64,000 nt of DNA from Ruminococcus sp. (lineage in GTDB: Bacteria > Bacillota > Clostridia > Oscillospirales > Ruminococcaceae): assembly GCA_017529875.1 (NCBI GenBank), contig JAFXNC010000029.1, positions 1 through 64,000 on the forward strand, read 5' to 3'. The position numbers were made by a program, and so were the translations under genes. Shown piece by piece: positions 54,563 to 63,653 of the stretch. The notes under the pieces are model-generated. The model made no database searches, was not told where the DNA came from, and was given only the letters and a program-made list of their open reading frames with translations. Position 1 is the stretch's first letter. Each line of letters opens with the position of its first letter.

Positions 54563-54712
54563 AGAATAAAGAATAATAATAAAGAATAAAGAATAAAAAA
54601 GGTGTCCGCTTTGCGGACGGTTTTGGATCATCGCCGAAGGCGATACCGGAGAGCTTCAGCTCTCTTTTATTCTTTATTCTTTTTTCTTTATTGTTTTTTG
54701 TTTTAGCGGCGG
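54558..54712. repeat. Modular palindromic repeat with AATAAAGAATAAA flanks, copy 3
   Basis: AATAAAGAATAAAG arms and TTTATTCTTTATTCTTT arms enclose three short hairpins: GTCCGC-ttt-GCGGAC, ATCGCC-gaa-GGCGAT and GAGAGC-ttca-GCTCTC. The first two match modules of copy 2 (12886-13001). A GCGGCGGCGCG box flanks the right side, as a GC box flanks copy 1. Lies between convergent genes. Confidence 0.8.
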
Positions 54713-54763
54713 CGCGGACGAGGCATAACAAGCAGCCTCGTCCATTCCGCCGCCGCGCCCCCC

Positions 54764-56263
54764 TCACACCGCCGCCTCCAGGGGCAGCTCGATGAGCTTC
54801 TTGCGGAAGACGGCGCTTGTGAGGCTTTGGATGATCACGACGTTGATGCCGTTTTCATCCAGCTGCCCGGAGAAGGCTGCCTCGGTGAGGGCGTCGTCAG
54901 CCAGCTCTCTGATGAGGTTCATCGGCTTTCTGATGCCCAGACGGGTGTAGCACATGGGGAGCAGCTCCTCTATCGCCCTTCTGGTGAGGACGATCTCGGC
55001 GTTGCGCTCTGCGCCGAGCTTTTCGGCCTTGTCCTGCAGGAGCAGTCTCATCTCCCCACGGCCGATGGGGCGGAAGTTGATGACCCGGGAGACTCTGCCC
55101 GCGATCTCCTCCAGCATCCCCGCCTCGATCATGTCGTCGAGGGTGACGTCGTCGGAGAAGTCCCTGACCTCCTCCCGGGGAGCGCGGGTGCCGAAGCCGA
55201 CGCAGCTGCTGCGGGCCTCGCAGCGCCTGTCCCTGACCTCCTGGAAGGAGCCCATGAGGATGAACAGCACCTTTGAGGTGTCCACTCTGGCGCGGGAATC
55301 CATTTCGCCGGCGATGATGGTGCCCTCCAGCATCCGCAGCAGGGAAGCCTGGGTCGCGGCGTTGAAGTCGGTCTCGCCGTCGCTGGGGGCGGGCATCAGC
55401 TTCTTGTCTGCCTCGTCCAGGAAGCAGACGGCATATCTGTTGGGGCGTATTCTGTCGGCGATGACTCCGATGCTGTCGCCCTTGTAGCCTGCGGGGGTGA
55501 GCTGAGTCATGTCGATGTTCACCACGGAGACGGGGACATCTTTGCGGAGGAAGAACTCCTTCACCGACCTGTACAGCTCGGTCTTGCCGGAGCCGCTGGG
55601 GGCGGTGAGGAAAAAGCTTGCCGGAGCCGTCTCCTCGCCCAGGGACATATCCACCACAAACTTGTCGATAAGGTAGAGAGCTTTTTTCAGCTGCTCATCC
55701 TGCCCCATGATGCGGCTCTTGCAGTAGCCGTACATCTGGTCGAGGGAGTACTTCACGGCGAACCTGTCGCCGCCGCGGTGCCTGGGGATGTAGCTGACGG
55801 TCTCCTTGTCGGTGTAGACGAAGGGGATGTCGGCGTTTTCGAGGATCTTACGCCCCAGGTCGTAGCTGTCGAGTCTGAGCCTTTTCATGTAGACGGCGGT
55901 GCCCTTGTAGAAATCCGGGTCTGAGAACAGCGCCTCCAGCTCGCCCAGCGCGGCGTAGGTGCCGGCTACAGAGTCTGTTCTGACGAACAGGTAGTAGACT
56001 GCGTAGTCCTCGGAGGCCATACAGACTACCCGCTTCTTTTCCTGAGCGGCGTAGCTGAGCAGCTCGTCGAAGCAGGGGTCGAGCTCGGTGAGCTCCGGGC
56101 GGCTCAGCTGCTTGCCGCGGCTGATCTCCACTACTATAGTGGAGTATTCGGGGTAGTTGTCCAGCAGGGGCTTGGGGGTCTCCTCGTCATCGAGGAGGAT
56201 GGTTTCGAAGTCGTCATCGATGCAGAGGTCAAACAGGTCTTTCTCATCATTCTTGTTATTCAT
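54764..56263 (-). CDS. AAA+ ATPase of the Clp/HslU type, stand-alone
   Basis: 499 residues. An acidic N-terminal domain (about 1-170) that I cannot assign, then a Clp-like AAA+ module: Walker A APSGSGKT (221-228), Walker B YAVCFLDEADK (Asp283, Glu284), sensor 1 KVLFILMGSF, and an arginine-containing IAGRVSRVINFRPI segment as in ClpX. The C-terminal part is the lid domain. No protease partner, zinc domain or IGF loop is evident, so it may be an unfoldase or remodeller with a special target. Behind a 290-nt structured leader. Confidence 0.82.
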   Translation of the reverse strand: MNNKNDEKDLFDLCIDDDFETILLDDEETPKPLLDNYPEYSTIVVEISRGKQLSRPELTELDPCFDELLSYAAQEKKRVVCMASEDYAVYYLFVRTDSVAGTYAALGELEALFSDPDFYKGTAVYMKRLRLDSYDLGRKILENADIPFVYTDKETVSYIPRHRGGDRFAVKYSLDQMYGYCKSRIMGQDEQLKKALYLIDKFVVDMSLGEETAPASFFLTAPSGSGKTELYRSVKEFFLRKDVPVSVVNIDMTQLTPAGYKGDSIGVIADRIRPNRYAVCFLDEADKKLMPAPSDGETDFNAATQASLLRMLEGTIIAGEMDSRARVDTSKVLFILMGSFQEVRDRRCEARSSCVGFGTRAPREEVRDFSDDVTLDDMIEAGMLEEIAGRVSRVINFRPIGRGEMRLLLQDKAEKLGAERNAEIVLTRRAIEELLPMCYTRLGIRKPMNLIRELADDALTEAAFSGQLDENGINVVIIQSLTSAVFRKKLIELPLEAAV

Positions 56264-56552
56264 GGCGATCTCTCCTTTTCTTATATCTGACTTGTGTAAA
56301 CATAAACGAATGCAATGCCGGTGGAAAGTCAGGATCCTCCCCAGTCCGTTTTAGGCACTGGCCGCCGTGAAGGCATCCTGAGTATTCAGTTTTCAAGCTT
56401 CCGGAGAGAAAAGGCGTGAAAACACAAAAAAGCCTGATCTCCGTAAAAGGGTACACTTTGAGCATCACAAATGCCATACAGTACTCGTTTCACAGAAATC
56501 AGACGGAATACTCGTTTATGAGAGATCGCCGAATGGTTTCTCTTTCATTGTG
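56264..56552 (-). ncRNA. Long structured leader of the AAA+ gene
   Basis: From the predicted start point near 56552 to the ATG the RNA is about 290 nt and folds strongly. One hairpin pairs TCAGGAT with ATCCTGA (56329-56335, 56375-56381) with CCT/AGG and CCAGT/ACTGG above it. A second pairs CGGAGA with TCTCCG (56402-56407, 56438-56443) with AGGC/GCCT and GTG/CAC above it. AAACGAGTA occurs twice upstream. I do not recognise a known riboswitch class. Confidence 0.55.
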
Positions 56553-56558
56553 CTATTG

Positions 56559-56587
56559 ATTATATCACATCCTGACCGGTTTGTCAA
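56559..56587 (-). promoter_or_regulatory. Promoter of the AAA+ gene
   Basis: Minus strand TTGACA (56582-56587), 17 bp, TATAAT (56559-56564). It places the start point about 290 nt from the start codon. Confidence 0.83.
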
Positions 56588-56681
56588 GGGGTTTTTGAAA
56601 AAAATTTGTCTCCGGTGCCGGATGAGTACCCAATTGTTTCCCCGCTCCCGCCAATAAGCAAAAATTTAACAATCTCAGGGG

Positions 56682-56710
56682 TAGAAATACAACAAATAAT
56701 ATGCTATAAT
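56682..56710 (+). promoter_or_regulatory. Promoter of the ECF S-component gene
   Basis: TATAAT (56705-56710) with a poor TAGAAA -35 at 17 bp. The stretch 56588-56681 before it shows no other feature. Confidence 0.5.
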
Positions 56711-56716
56711 ATCCCT

Positions 56717-56863
56717 GCACGGAACGTCCGTGCGCGGCAGCACTGCCCACAGCCCGTAAACTGCGTCAGGGCGGGTATCGCATCTGCGAACCTGACCCGA
56801 CAGCTGCGCAGAGGGCTGCACGGAGGCCGTCCGCGTTTTGTATTGTATCCCGCCTGAGCGGGA
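56717..56863 (+). promoter_or_regulatory. Riboswitch-like leader of the ECF S-component gene
   Basis: Nested stems: CAGCCC/GGGCTG (56750-56755, 56813-56818), CTGCG/CGCAG (56761-56765, 56807-56811), TCAGG/CCTGA (56766-56770, 56791-56795) and TCGCA/TGCGA (56778-56782, 56785-56789). TCCGTGC (56727-56733) can pair with GCACGGA at 56717-56723 or with an identical GCACGGA at 56818-56824, a built-in switch. A TCCCGC/GCGGGA hairpin lies just before the AAGGAGG site. Class unknown to me. Confidence 0.55.
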
Positions 56864-56887
56864 ATAGTAACAAAGGAGGTTTTCGTT

Positions 56888-57754
56888 ATGAAAACAAAGA
56901 AGCTTTTCAACACCCGCCAGCTCGTGCTGCTGGGTCTCATGACCGCACTCGTGCTGATCTTCTCCCTGACGCCTATCGGCTCTATCCCCATTGGCCCCCT
57001 CTCGATAACCCTCAACGTTATCCCCGTGGCTATCGCGGCTATCGCCCTGGGCCCGGTGGGAGGCGCCGTGATCGGCGGAGTCTTCGGACTGTTCAGCTTT
57101 TTGCAGTGCTTCGGCGTAGGCGTCCCCAGCGGTATGGGCGCAGTCCTCGCTGAGATCAATCCTTTCCTGGCCTTCGTTCAGCGCTTCATCCCCCGTCTGC
57201 TGGACGGCCTGCTGGTGGGCTTCATTTTCAGAGCCGTCAGCTCTATCAAGAGCGTCCGCGGCTACTACATCATCACCGGCATCGTCAGCGCGGGCTTTGG
57301 CTTTGCGCTTTATATGTCCGGTATGCTGCTGCTCAACTTCGAGACCAACGAAAGCGGCAAGTCCGTGATGTCGGTATCCATGACCGATTTCATCGACACC
57401 CCCTCGCTGTTTATCCCCACCTGCATATTCGTGGCAGGTCTCAGCTTCGGGGTAGGGTTCCTGCTGGTGAGCTCCAAGAAGCTCTCCCAGAAGCAGGTGG
57501 CCTGCGCCATCACCGGTTTCTGTACCGCGCTGCTCAACACGATCTTCTTCATGACCGCACTGGTGGCACTTTTCGGCGACACGGAGTATATGCAGAACCT
57601 CATTGCCGGCCGCAACATCCTGATGTTCATAATCGCATTTGTAGGCGTAAATGCGCTGTTTGAGATGATGACCACCACGATCATCACCGCCGCAGTAGGT
57701 CCCGCACTCTTCAAGGCTAAGATGATACCCGAGAAGAAGACCGCCGCCGAATGA
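56888..57754 (+). CDS. ECF transporter S component
   Basis: A 288-residue membrane protein with about six helices, starting TRQLVLLGLMTALVLIFSLTPIGSI and with GPLSITLNVIPVAIAAIALGPVGGAVIGGVFGLFSFLQ, the pattern of substrate-binding S components (pantothenate, folate, riboflavin and similar). It needs an EcfA/EcfA'/EcfT module, not found next to it; a stand-alone ATPase lies at 38071. The substrate is not evident and might be revealed by its leader RNA. AAGGAGG site. Confidence 0.85.
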   Translation: MKTKKLFNTRQLVLLGLMTALVLIFSLTPIGSIPIGPLSITLNVIPVAIAAIALGPVGGAVIGGVFGLFSFLQCFGVGVPSGMGAVLAEINPFLAFVQRFIPRLLDGLLVGFIFRAVSSIKSVRGYYIITGIVSAGFGFALYMSGMLLLNFETNESGKSVMSVSMTDFIDTPSLFIPTCIFVAGLSFGVGFLLVSSKKLSQKQVACAITGFCTALLNTIFFMTALVALFGDTEYMQNLIAGRNILMFIIAFVGVNALFEMMTTTIITAAVGPALFKAKMIPEKKTAAE

Positions 57755-57769
57755 ACCTGATACAGTAAA

Positions 57770-57812
57770 ACGCGACCCGACTTCATGTGAAGCCGGGTCG
57801 TTTTGTTTTGAG
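57770..57812. terminator. Hairpin between convergent genes
   Basis: CGACCCGACTTCA and TGAAGCCGGGTCG pair (about 57772-57800) and are followed by TTTTGTTTTG on the plus strand, ending the S-component transcript. Confidence 0.78.
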
Positions 57813-60410
57813 TTATTCGTTTATCACCACGTCCTGCTCGGTGCCGTCTACGTTGAGGAAACCGCTGCGGGAGCCGAAGTCTATGTAGTTGCTGGAAAGC
57901 ATATGGCACTTTACTCCGCACTGGTCGATGATGACGTCGCCGGAGCCTTCAAGGTCGCCGATGCCTGCGGCGTAGCGGCCTTCACATTCTAAGATTATCT
58001 GCGACAGGTGCAGGTCGCAGTCCAGCTTGCCGCCGAAGGTTCCGATACACTTCAGGTTGCTGCCGTGCATATTGGCCGAGAAACGCCCGCTGGTTATTGA
58101 GACACGCCCCTCGCCGCCGGAGCCTACGCCCACACCGCAGAGGTTGGAGCCCCGCATCTTGGTGGAGACGTTGTAGTTGCGTATGCTGATATCCGTCCTG
58201 CCGGTGAGGGAACCGATGCCTACGGCGTTGGTGGAGGAGCTGTCCACAGTGCAGGCACATTCCTTGATGTCGATGATGCTGCCGCCGTGGAAGTTGCCCA
58301 GCGTGACCACCGAGGTGCCGGAGCCGGAGAGGTTGAAGGTGCCGCCCTCCAAGGTGATCTTAGTGTTGCCGTCGTTCCTGCCGCCGCCGATGCCCACGGC
58401 AGTCTCGCCGCTGGTGTCCACCGATATCTCGCCGGTGATGTCGAAGAAGATGTTCCCGGGGCTGTGCTCGCTGTCGCAGCCGATGCCGAAGCTGTTGGTC
58501 ATCTCGGCACGGATGTGCAGGTCGCCTATGCCGGTAACTCTGAGGGTGGCGGTGGTAGGCACGCTGATGCCACGGCATTGCAGGGTGTTGACACCTTCCA
58601 GTATCAGCTCGGTCTCGGTGCCTTCGCCCAGGAAGATTATAGCATCCGAACGCTCCGAGGACAGGGACACGTTCTTGATGGTGAGCCTGCATTTGAAGTC
58701 GTCCTTTATGATGATATTGAGGTTGAGCAGCTTGTCCCGCGCCCCCTCGAGGATGACGTTGTCGTTCTCGATGAATACGGTATTGTACCTGTTGGTGATA
58801 AGGTCGCACAGATCCACAGTCTCTCCCTCGGCGGGGTGATAGCTGCGGGTTACGGTGCTTGAAAATTCAAGATTGATCTTGATTATCTCCTCCTTGATCT
58901 GGGAGGAGATCTCATAGAGCATCACCGGCCTGGGACGGGACACATAGAACCCTTGCAGCAGGTCGGAGCCCAGCTTTATCATGGTGCGGACCTCTTCGTA
59001 GGTCTCGACGCCCTCGGCAAGAGCAAGATAGCCGTTCTCATGCATGAACTCTATGAGCCCCGCCACCAGGCGCTGCATCTTGGGCTTGGTGTTGATGTCC
59101 TCGATGAGGGCGCGGTCTATCTTTACCACGTTGGGCTTGTACTTGACCAGATTTGAGGTGTTTGAATACCCGGTGCCGTAGTCGTCGATAGCCAGCTGCA
59201 TATGGTTGCGGTCGAGCCTCTTGTGTATCTCCTCCAGCATCTCGGGGGAGGGCTCGGACTGCTCGGTAAGCTCGATGACCAGCTTTTCCAAAAGCTCGCC
59301 GTACTGCGTTTCAAGCTCCGCCCAGTCGGCGTCGGAAAGCATATGGGCGGGTATGGAATTTATAAACAGCTTCCTTGTGTGGAGCGCATCCTGATTCTGA
59401 TATACGGCCTCGAGGGTGTTGCGCATGGTGAGCTTTTCCACGTCGTAGAGGCGTTTGAGCCGTGCCGCATAGCTGAGCACCTCCACCGGGCGCATACCGA
59501 TGCTCTTGTCGGTGCGCATCAGTGCCTCATAGCCCACAACGTCGCCGGTGCGCACGTCAACGATAGGCTGATAGTGGTAGGTGAACAGGTTGTTGTCCAC
59601 CAGGTGCAAAAACTTTCTTATCCCGGCGTACTCGCTCTTTTGGCTCTCATACTTCTCCATGGAGTAGAGACAGATGTTCCCCACGCCGGCGGATACTGCC
59701 TCATAGAGGGTATACTCGGCGGTATGCATCCGCTGAGCGGGTATGGTGGAGGCAGCGCCGCAGCCTGCCGAGAAGGTGAGACTGTACTTGTTCTCCGGGT
59801 CAAACTCCGGGTCCCGGTCGGTGGAGCACTTCTCCACGGCTGTTTGCAGCTCCTTGAGGAAGCTCACCTCGTCGCCGGTGAAGCCCGGCAGGAATACCCA
59901 GAAGCGCCGCTTTGCCTGTTCTGAGATCATGATCTCCCTGGGGGAGGCGGAGAGTATGGCCGAAAGTGCTGCATATATCTGTGCCCCGGTGAGGGTCATG
60001 CGGTCGCGTTCTTCGAGCTGTATCAGTGCAAACAGCGAAGGAGCGCGGTTTTCCAGCATAGCCGACACCAGCTGCGCCTGTGGCACAACAGGGAGGATGA
60101 TGTTGTCCTTCCTGCGCACCTCCCGTTTGAGCTGCCTGATGTAGCCCGCCATGAACTCATCGTTGTTTTCTACCGTCCTGAGCTTGAGCCTGGGGCTCGC
60201 CTCGAACTCGGCAAGCTCGGTGATGACCTGCTGCATCTTCTCATAGTCCGGGTGTTCGCTGAGGTCGAGCAGTTTGAGCATATTCTCATCGGTATCCGCG
60301 GTTTTAGCGGTCTTATCAATAAGGAACATAGCCATATCGGTATCAAGCTCCGATACGGCCTGCCAGCCCTCGCCGAATATCCTGTTCCACAGTGCGGATC
60401 CGACTGCCAT
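57813..60410 (-). CDS. EAL phosphodiesterase fused to a beta-helix domain
   Basis: 865 residues. N-terminal region (1-120) unassigned, a degenerate GGDEF domain (about 120-250, no GGDEF motif), an intact EAL domain (265-500: Glu295 in GYEALMRT, Asp409-Asp410 in AIDDYGTGYS, Lys430, AEGVET at 465-470), then about 340 residues (525-865) of repeating short beta strands (GIGCDSEHSPGNIFFDITG, VGIGGGRNDGNTKITLEGG, VGIGSLTGRTDISI, VGVGSGGEGRVSIT, AGIGDLEGSGDVII). This tail resembles right-handed beta-helix carbohydrate-binding domains of secreted proteins. No signal peptide or membrane helix is visible. The EAL domain should hydrolyse c-di-GMP in the cytoplasm. Confidence 0.85.
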   Translation of the reverse strand: MAVGSALWNRIFGEGWQAVSELDTDMAMFLIDKTAKTADTDENMLKLLDLSEHPDYEKMQQVITELAEFEASPRLKLRTVENNDEFMAGYIRQLKREVRRKDNIILPVVPQAQLVSAMLENRAPSLFALIQLEERDRMTLTGAQIYAALSAILSASPREIMISEQAKRRFWVFLPGFTGDEVSFLKELQTAVEKCSTDRDPEFDPENKYSLTFSAGCGAASTIPAQRMHTAEYTLYEAVSAGVGNICLYSMEKYESQKSEYAGIRKFLHLVDNNLFTYHYQPIVDVRTGDVVGYEALMRTDKSIGMRPVEVLSYAARLKRLYDVEKLTMRNTLEAVYQNQDALHTRKLFINSIPAHMLSDADWAELETQYGELLEKLVIELTEQSEPSPEMLEEIHKRLDRNHMQLAIDDYGTGYSNTSNLVKYKPNVVKIDRALIEDINTKPKMQRLVAGLIEFMHENGYLALAEGVETYEEVRTMIKLGSDLLQGFYVSRPRPVMLYEISSQIKEEIIKINLEFSSTVTRSYHPAEGETVDLCDLITNRYNTVFIENDNVILEGARDKLLNLNIIIKDDFKCRLTIKNVSLSSERSDAIIFLGEGTETELILEGVNTLQCRGISVPTTATLRVTGIGDLHIRAEMTNSFGIGCDSEHSPGNIFFDITGEISVDTSGETAVGIGGGRNDGNTKITLEGGTFNLSGSGTSVVTLGNFHGGSIIDIKECACTVDSSSTNAVGIGSLTGRTDISIRNYNVSTKMRGSNLCGVGVGSGGEGRVSITSGRFSANMHGSNLKCIGTFGGKLDCDLHLSQIILECEGRYAAGIGDLEGSGDVIIDQCGVKCHMLSSNYIDFGSRSGFLNVDGTEQDVVINE

Positions 60411-60475
60411 GTTCTGTCAACTCATTTCCTGTGTATTTGGAGCATTTTATCTAAAAGAACAAACTCCCAACATAA

Positions 60476-60504
60476 ATTATACACCATTTCGACCAAAAAG
60501 TCAA
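60476..60504 (-). promoter_or_regulatory. Promoter of the EAL/beta-helix gene
   Basis: Minus strand TTGACT (60499-60504), 17 bp, TATAAT (60476-60481). Confidence 0.8.
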
Positions 60505-60618
60505 GAAAAAAATGCCCGCCTTATGTGAGAAATCTCAGGCATAAGAAGAATATCATGTGCTGCGGAGGGCGGCTTTCGGGAAAAGTGCCGAAACTTCGGG
60601 GAAGATTTGACCTGTGCC

Positions 60619-60647
60619 TTGAAATATGCCGGGACTTGTGGTATAAT
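60619..60647 (+). promoter_or_regulatory. Promoter of the PrsW-like gene
   Basis: TTGAAA (60619-60624), 17 bp, TATAAT (60642-60647). Confidence 0.72.
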
Positions 60648-60686
60648 GTCGGAGTAAGTAAAAATATTTTACCGGAGCGTGATAAT

Positions 60687-61772
60687 ATGTGGATACTGTT
60701 TGTCCTGTCGGTACTGCCGTCCATAGTGCTGCTTGGATATATCTGGCATAAGGACAAGATCGAGAAGGAACCCGTCGGCCTGCTGGTGAGCCTCTTCATC
60801 CTGGGGGCGCTCATGATAGTCCCCGCGGCCCTGGGCGAGGTCGGGCTGATCAAAGCCCTGGGCGAGGCTCTCAGCGAGGAGAGCACGGCCTTCATAGCCA
60901 TTGAGAACTTCCTCATCGTCGCTTTGCTGGAGGAGGGGTGCAAGTTCCTCGTTCTGCGGCTGAGGACCTGGCGCAACCCGAATTTCAACTATACCTTTGA
61001 CGCAGTGGTGTACTCCGTCTGCGTGTCTCTCGGCTTTGCCACGGTGGAGAACATCCTCTACGTGGTCGATAACGGCACCTTCCAGGTGGCAGTCATGAGA
61101 GGTCTGCTCTCAGTACCCGGACACGCCATAGACGCTGTCTTCATGGGCTGGCTCTACGGCCTCGCCAAGCGCTGCGAGTGCATCGGCGACCTTAAAGGCA
61201 AGTCCAAGTACATCCGCCTTTCGCTGGGCGTGCCCATACTTACCCACGGCTTCTACGACTTCTGCCTGAGCTGCGGTGAGGACTCCTTCATAGCCGTATT
61301 CTTCGTATTCGAGATCACGGTGACTATCGTTGCCATACGCAAGGTCAGGGAGCTGTCCGCCAACGACACCGTGCTGCTGCCCACCGGTATGCCCTTCGGC
61401 GGGTATGTACAGTATCAGCAGTACTATCAGGAGCCCGGCTATCAGCAGTATTATCAGCAGAACTATCAGGATCCCCGGTATCAGCAGTACTATCAGCAGT
61501 ACCAGCAGTATCAGCAGCAGTATCAACAGTATCAGCAGAACTATCAGCAGCAGGACCGGCAGGCTCAGCAGCAGTATCAGCAATACCAGCAGCAGGAGCA
61601 GCAGGCTCAGCAGCAGTATCAGCAATACCAGCAGCAGTATCAGCAGTACTGGCAGCAGTACCGGCAGTATCAGCAGGATCCCCGCTATCAGCAGTACCGC
61701 GATCAGCTCTACCGCCAGTATCAGGATCCCGGCTATCAGCAGTACCGCCAGTCCGACGACCGCCGGCAGTAA
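60687..61772 (+). CDS. PrsW-family intramembrane protease with Gln/Tyr-rich tail
   Basis: 361 residues. Residues 1-225 form a PrsW-type membrane domain of about seven or eight helices with the metal-site motifs EEGCK (82-86), GHAIDA (His146) and THGFYDF (His187). PrsW proteases cleave anti-sigma factors such as RsiW. Residues 240-361 are almost only Gln and Tyr (QQYYQQ, QYQQYQQQYQQ) with a few Pro, Asp and Arg, a prion-like low-complexity tail that I do not know from PrsW. The ATG at 60687 lies after the promoter and has a GGAGCG site; the frame is open far upstream without support. Confidence 0.85.
   Translation: MWILFVLSVLPSIVLLGYIWHKDKIEKEPVGLLVSLFILGALMIVPAALGEVGLIKALGEALSEESTAFIAIENFLIVALLEEGCKFLVLRLRTWRNPNFNYTFDAVVYSVCVSLGFATVENILYVVDNGTFQVAVMRGLLSVPGHAIDAVFMGWLYGLAKRCECIGDLKGKSKYIRLSLGVPILTHGFYDFCLSCGEDSFIAVFFVFEITVTIVAIRKVRELSANDTVLLPTGMPFGGYVQYQQYYQEPGYQQYYQQNYQDPRYQQYYQQYQQYQQQYQQYQQNYQQQDRQAQQQYQQYQQQEQQAQQQYQQYQQQYQQYWQQYRQYQQDPRYQQYRDQLYRQYQDPGYQQYRQSDDRRQ
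61410..61755 (+). repeat. CAG/TAT-rich coding repeat
   Basis: The DNA for the Gln/Tyr tail is a degenerate array of CAGTATCAGCAG-type units and is likely prone to length change by slippage. Confidence 0.85.
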
Positions 61773-61785
61773 GCTCAGGTCATAG

Positions 61786-63225
<1,440 letters not shown>

Positions 63226-63247
63226 GCGTTTCCGAAAAGGACATCCG

Positions 63248-63287
63248 GGCGCTTCCGTCGGTCATCCGGCGGGAGCGCCTTTCTTTT
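63248..63287 (+). terminator. Terminator of eno
   Basis: GGCGCTTCCGTCGG, TCAT loop, CCGGCGGGAGCGCC with G-U pairs, then TTTCTTTTT. Confidence 0.88.
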
Positions 63288-63435
63288 TCGGGGGATAAAA
63301 GCACCCCGGGCACGGCTCCGGTTCACTAAAAATTTACACTCATGTCACAGAAATTCAATTGTAGAACTTTTTGGCTGTAAAGCCCGACGCCTTTGTGCAA
63401 GCCTACAAAATGAGATCTGACAGGACGGAAATCTA

Positions 63436-63464
63436 TTGACTTTTGCATTTTATGGGTATATAAT
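63436..63464 (+). promoter_or_regulatory. Promoter of rpoB
   Basis: TTGACT (63436-63441), 17 bp, TATAAT (63459-63464), about 190 bp upstream of rpoB. Confidence 0.8.
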
Positions 63465-63474
63465 AGTAAAATGC

Positions 63475-63640
63475 ATCATAATGGATTTATCCGCCCTTTT
63501 TTGCTTTTTTCGGGGCATTTTCGGGTGCCTTTTATAAAGGTCTGAGCGGCGGAAAGTCTTAACAATGTGTGAATTTTCCGTGCCTTTTCCGCTCCGGGCA
63601 GAGCGGGGGAGAGGGCGGAGTTCCAACGATAAAGTTAAGG
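63475..63640 (+). promoter_or_regulatory. rpoB leader with attenuator-like hairpins
   Basis: The leader contains GGCA/TGCC around TTTTCGGG followed by TTTTAT (about 63515-63538) and a second stem GAGCGG/CCGCTC (about 63544-63549 and 63588-63593). Both could modulate read-through into rpoB; no known class is recognised. Confidence 0.4.
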
Positions 63641-63653
63641 AGTGATCAAGCCT

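Noticed and set aside
56256..56477. 73-codon frame overlapping the start of the AAA+ gene
   Set aside because: No ribosome binding site and no protein-like character; it lies within the structured leader. An upstream regulatory frame cannot be fully excluded.
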